From Dermanyssus gallinae (taxonomy: Eukaryota; Arthropoda; Arachnida; Mesostigmata; Dermanyssidae), in NCBI GenBank assembly GCA_003439945.1, contig QVRM01005931.1, positions 258,501 through 322,500 of the forward strand: a stretch of DNA of 64,000 bases. The letters run 5' to 3'. How positions within the stretch are numbered: position 1 is the stretch's first letter; each line of letters begins with the position of its first letter. A program made the translations under genes and the position numbers. The notes beneath the pieces were generated by a model. It was not told where the DNA came from. It searched no databases and worked only from the letters and a program-made list of their open reading frames with translations. Positions 59,700 through 64,000 of this stretch are shown in pieces.

Positions 59700-60820
59700 A
59701 TCAGTTTCCATGGCTCAGGAGGTCAGGGTCATGCTGTCGGTATAATGTTTCATCTTCACACAGATATTTCGGCTTCACGGCACAGCCCGTCTGTTTGAAG
59801 GCTCTAACGGGCATTTTGTTTACGGCATTGCGGCGTGCCATATATACATGTATAGGTGTCATTTCCTTGCAGTTCAACTTAGGATGACTCTTTGCATCAG
59901 CCATGCTCGCGCCACAAAAACATGAGTGAACGGTGAAAACATCCAGCTTTAAGCGAATGCAGCACGAGGCCTTAAAGCCCGGGTTTAATGTTAATCGTTG
60001 CAATTCAAGCGAACGTTCAACTAAAGGCCGCTCTCAGGTTTTCATGTATGGGCGACACGGACCGAGCACATCGGGCTTGCAGCTAGAATGCCTTCGGGGC
60101 CGAACTTGGCTTGCGCCAACGAAATGTTGTCCCACGCCGCTGGAGAGTCCTGAGGAGGAACTTGCTCTTGAAAATTACGTGACCCTTTGCACATCTAGCG
60201 AATAGCATTGCAAGAAGAAAGCCGTTTGGGCGCCAACCTGAGGCAAGCGAGTGTGCATCCGCGAAAGACGAAACGCAATGCGGCGGACGACCTTAGGTGC
60301 TCCCTAGGGGCAGAGGCGCCGTGGGCAAGGGCGAGTGTCGTGAGAACAGTGTACAGACCCTTGGGCGTCTGAGAGCGTTTCGGCGAAGGTCGTGGTGGCG
60401 CATTGTAGTTCATCGACCGTCAACCTTCGGTTTCCTTCAATCCGCACTTATTAGCGTTCAGGTTGTTGACAACGTTTACCCGCAATCACTTCCGGGTCAC
60501 GAAGCTATTCTCTAGCCGGAGAAGGATCGGCTGTAGGAGCAAACTGAAAAACAACGGTGCATCTGAATCTGCCTGCTGACAACCAGACACAGACGTGATT
60601 CGTCTGTCTCCAAAGCAGAGCGGCGAGGGTCTCGGGTTCGTGCATATCAAGTCGACTCAGACTATCTAGAAGTTCTAGGCGCTCCTGATGGCTCGAAGGA
60701 AATTTCACAAAGACACCTTGCTAAAAGAGAAGCTTTCGGAGCGGTCCGCATTTCACAGACATGCATCCCTAACATCTGCGCGTGCAGTCCCGGCTCCCTG
60801 AGATCTAAGTCGAGTCAACA
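59700..60820. other. Unassigned sequence between retroelement copies
   Basis: About 1.1 kb with higher GC than the rest of the intergenic DNA and several short open frames, for example the minus strand at 60,505-60,708 (ERLELLDSLSRLDMHEPETL). I recognise no family. It could be a 5' region of a related element or unrelated host DNA. Confidence 0.4.
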
Positions 60821-60968
60821 TATACCCGGAGAAGTCCTAAACGTCAGACTAGAAGAACTTTTATGGAGAAGTGCGTCTTTTCCTGCGGGGTTGTTCATGT
60901 CCTTTAGTGGTTGCTGGCTTAAAGCTCAGCCACAGTTAGGCACCAGGGTAGATTCATCACTTTCCACA
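60821..60968 (+). mobile_element. RT element, type B-like, small deleted fragment
   Basis: Reads EVLNVRLEELLWRSASFPAG (type B: KVLNIDFTDSTWRRASLP). After a deletion it continues FSGCWLKAQPQLGTRVDSSL (type B: FSGGFLRALPSPQLGTMLDN). It is followed by (AAT)n. Confidence 0.65.
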
Positions 60969-60993
60969 TGGCTGCCGCTCTATGAAAAGGAGA

Positions 60994-60995
60994 TA

Positions 60996-61040
<45 letters not shown>
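60994..61040. repeat. (AAT)n border tract
   Basis: Immediately precedes the plus-strand type B/C element; orientation is opposite to the other tracts, matching the element's orientation. Confidence 0.95.
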
Positions 61041-62972
61041 TGCATATTCCAGAACGAAAAAGCAACGACAGCACATTATGCCAAATAATTAGGAAGAACA
61101 TTACAGAATCCCAATGGAGAACGCTGGACAATCTCCCTAATGAACTGCACCACAGCCTTACACAGTCGCGCAAAGACCACCTTTCCGACCGTCAGATTGC
61201 CGCAAGGGCAGAACGCAAGTTAGCTGAGGGAGACATACGCTCCGCCGCACGCACTTTATATTCTACAGAATCCTTCGCATTGCCCGACGATCACACGACT
61301 CAGGAACTTAGAAGCAAGCATCCCTCTCCCCCGGCTCACGTCAGAGACCGCTTGATCAACTTTGAGCAACCTTCCTCGGAAGAACCTTTCATCGTCCCGG
61401 CACAGTTCGTAGTTAATGCAGTTCGCTCATTCTCACTGGCCTCTGGCCCTGGACTCGATGGATTACGTCCTCGACATCTGAGAGATATGCTAGACAGCAC
61501 GATACCCTCTTCCGAAAAACTGCTAGCGGAACTGCGCTATCTCACTAACTTGACTCTAAGTGGCAGGCTGCCAAGTTTTTGCCACCCAATCTTCTATGGG
61601 GCAGATCTGACAGCCCTGAAAAAAAGGACGGTTCTATTAGACCGATAGCGTTCGGCCTCACTTCACGTAGGCTGGTTGTCAAAGTAGCGATTGTCATCAA
61701 TAGGACGGCAATCGTGAAGGCGGTGGCACCTCACCAGGTTGGCGTTTCAGTTAAAGGCGGAGCTGAAGCTGCAGCACACGCAACTCGGGCTTTCACGGAG
61801 GCAGAGGGACCCCCATGAGTCCTGGTAAAACTAGATTTCCGAAACGCCTTCAACACCATCTGACGCGATGTTATCCTTAATGAAGTTAAAGCGAAGGTTC
61901 CACAAATGTTTCGCTTAGCGTGGCAGAGCTACGGCACGCCATCACTGCTATCCTGGGGAGAGAGTGAGCCTCTTCTCTCAGCCAACGGAGTACAACAGGG
62001 AGATCCGATTGGGCCCGCCTTATTTAGTTTAGGAATCTCAGGATTAGTGTCCCGCATGAAAAGTCCACTAAATGTGTGGTACCTAGACGATGGTATACTA
62101 AGCGGCCCGGCGAACATAGTGGCCTCCGACATACGCGAAGTGCTACAGTTTGCTGAGGAGGGAGGCTTAACTCTTAACGCCTCAAAATGCGAGGTTAAAG
62201 CTGTAGGTGGAACCTCCCAACAGCAGCATGAGGCGTGCAAACTCATTGCAGACGCCCTGCCCGGTACAAGGATAATTGAGTTGCCTGACCTGGAAGTCGT
62301 GGGAGCGTCCATTGGATCTCGAAAACTATCCTGGATAAGCGGGACGCCCTCCGGTGTATCAAAACTCGGCTATTGGCGATGCACGCACAGGCTACTTTAT
62401 GCTTATGGAGATACAGCCTAGGATCACCTAGGCTAAACTACATTTTACGCACGTCCCCCACAGGTCACCACTGTGACAATTTGCAAGCATTTGACGAGGT
62501 GGCAAAGGAGATACTGAGTGAAGTTCTAAACGTGGCCCTTACCGACAGATCCTGGGAAAGGGCCACACTTCCTCTCAGCGAAGGAGGATTGGGCTGAGGT
62601 CCGTGGCAGAGCTTGCTTCGTTGTGCTACGCGGCCTCTATCATAGAGTTCTCGGGGCTTGCGGAGACGTTGTTAGAACCGGATGTTCATTCTGTGCTGCG
62701 CGGAAGGAGGGACGAAGCTAAGTTGGCAGCTAGACAATCGATAGGCTCTGGCCCCTGGGAGCAACACCCTACACAGCACATGCTTGACAGCTACAAGTGT
62801 CAAACGACCGCTTGCACGATCTTATATAACATCCCATCCCCGACAGAGAGAGCGGTATTCATAGCTGCCCGTGACACTTTCAGCAGTGGCTTTTTAAGAG
62901 CACTTCCTTCATCACAGCTGGGCACCATGCTGGACAACACCTCCTTCCGCATGGTGGCCGCTCTGAGAATAG

Positions 62973-63461
<489 letters not shown>

Positions 63462-63668
63462 GCGCTCCCATATGTGAGCCATACGAGTGTAAGACGTGTG
63501 GAAAAACAGTGGATGAGGACGGACTGCACCCTTTGAGCTGCACTAAAAGCCCTGGTAGGGCTCCCAGACACGCGGAAATCAACGCGATCCTAAAGAAGGC
63601 TCTTCGTAGAGCCGGCATACCAAGCACCCTGGAGCCCAGGTTGGGCCTCGAAGACGACAAAAGACCAG
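63462..63668 (+). repeat. Direct duplication, right copy (about 207 bp)
   Basis: Repeats 62,973-63,174 immediately after the A7 that follows H3, and then continues uninterrupted into the rest of the retroelement coding sequence. Confidence 0.9.
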
Positions 63669-64000
63669 ACGGCGTCACCATCCCGCCATGGTCCAACGGC
63701 AAATGCCTGGTATGGGATGCCACGGTATCATGTACAGTGGTTCCGTCATGCCTGATGCACAGCGCCATTAGGTCAGGGTGGGTTGCTGAACATGCCGAGA
63801 TCGCAAAGAAACGCAAATACTCTGATTTGGGGAGGAGATGTCACTTCGTACCCGTCGCCATGGAAACGATGGGCCCGATCAGCAAGAGCACAAGTATCCT
63901 CCTCAAAGACCTAGGTGTCAAAATTAGTGCTAACACGGGTGACCAGCGCGAGGGCGAGTTTCTGCGTCAGCAACTCTCGCTCGCAGTGTGTAGGGGAAAC

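Overview
This is a window of animal nuclear DNA, most likely from an arthropod. A mite-like chelicerate is my best guess, from the very high load of (AT)n and (CAA/CAG)n microsatellites, the compact genes and the arthropod-type replication-dependent histone H3 signature, but I could not test this. Genes have GT-AG introns, conserved eukaryotic proteins and AATAAA-type 3' ends.

Layout. 1-2,439 (+): last two exons of a Golgi-type 3'-phosphoadenosine 5'-phosphate phosphatase (BPNT2/gPAPP). 6,406-8,466 (-): intronless mitochondrial ABC transporter of the ABCB10 type. 11,052-13,412 (+): two-exon splicing factor CWC25. About 14,466-14,848 (-): a decayed histone H4 copy that still has a histone-like TATA box. 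18,721-31,648 (-): seven-exon TAF5, a TFIID subunit. Its 6.7-kb first intron holds a complete opposite-strand gene for a mitochondrial ornithine carrier (SLC25A15 type, 27,617-29,617). 32-48 kb: no gene I can name; the region is dominated by CAA/CAG/GTT/GAC trinucleotide repeats and (AT)n, with three weak open frames and a striking GC-rich perfect hairpin. 48.3-49.6 kb: a full-length but decayed mariner element. 51.5-64 kb: a nest of about nine complete or broken copies of reverse-transcriptase elements. They carry a CCHC knuckle and an RPDG...WDxTV endonuclease-like motif, and are strung between (TAA)n/(ATT)n microsatellites.

The most notable structures are: a 5'-truncated histone H3 coding fragment inside one retroelement, bounded by about 200-bp direct duplications of that element; the consistent placement of retroelement ends at (TAA)n tracts; the TAF5/SLC25A15 nested pair; a CR1-like LINE tail spliced into another retroelement copy; and three tRNA-derived SINE families recognised by comparing copies within the window, one SINE sitting inside another with a perfect 15-bp target-site duplication.

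The host genes are unrelated housekeeping functions (sulfur-nucleotide metabolism, mitochondrial transport, splicing, transcription initiation), so I infer no pathway linking them. Two conserved genes (SLC25A15 exon 2 and TAF5 exon 1) show apparent one-base frame breaks in homopolymer or simple-repeat sequence. These look more like assembly or sequencing indels than real inactivation.
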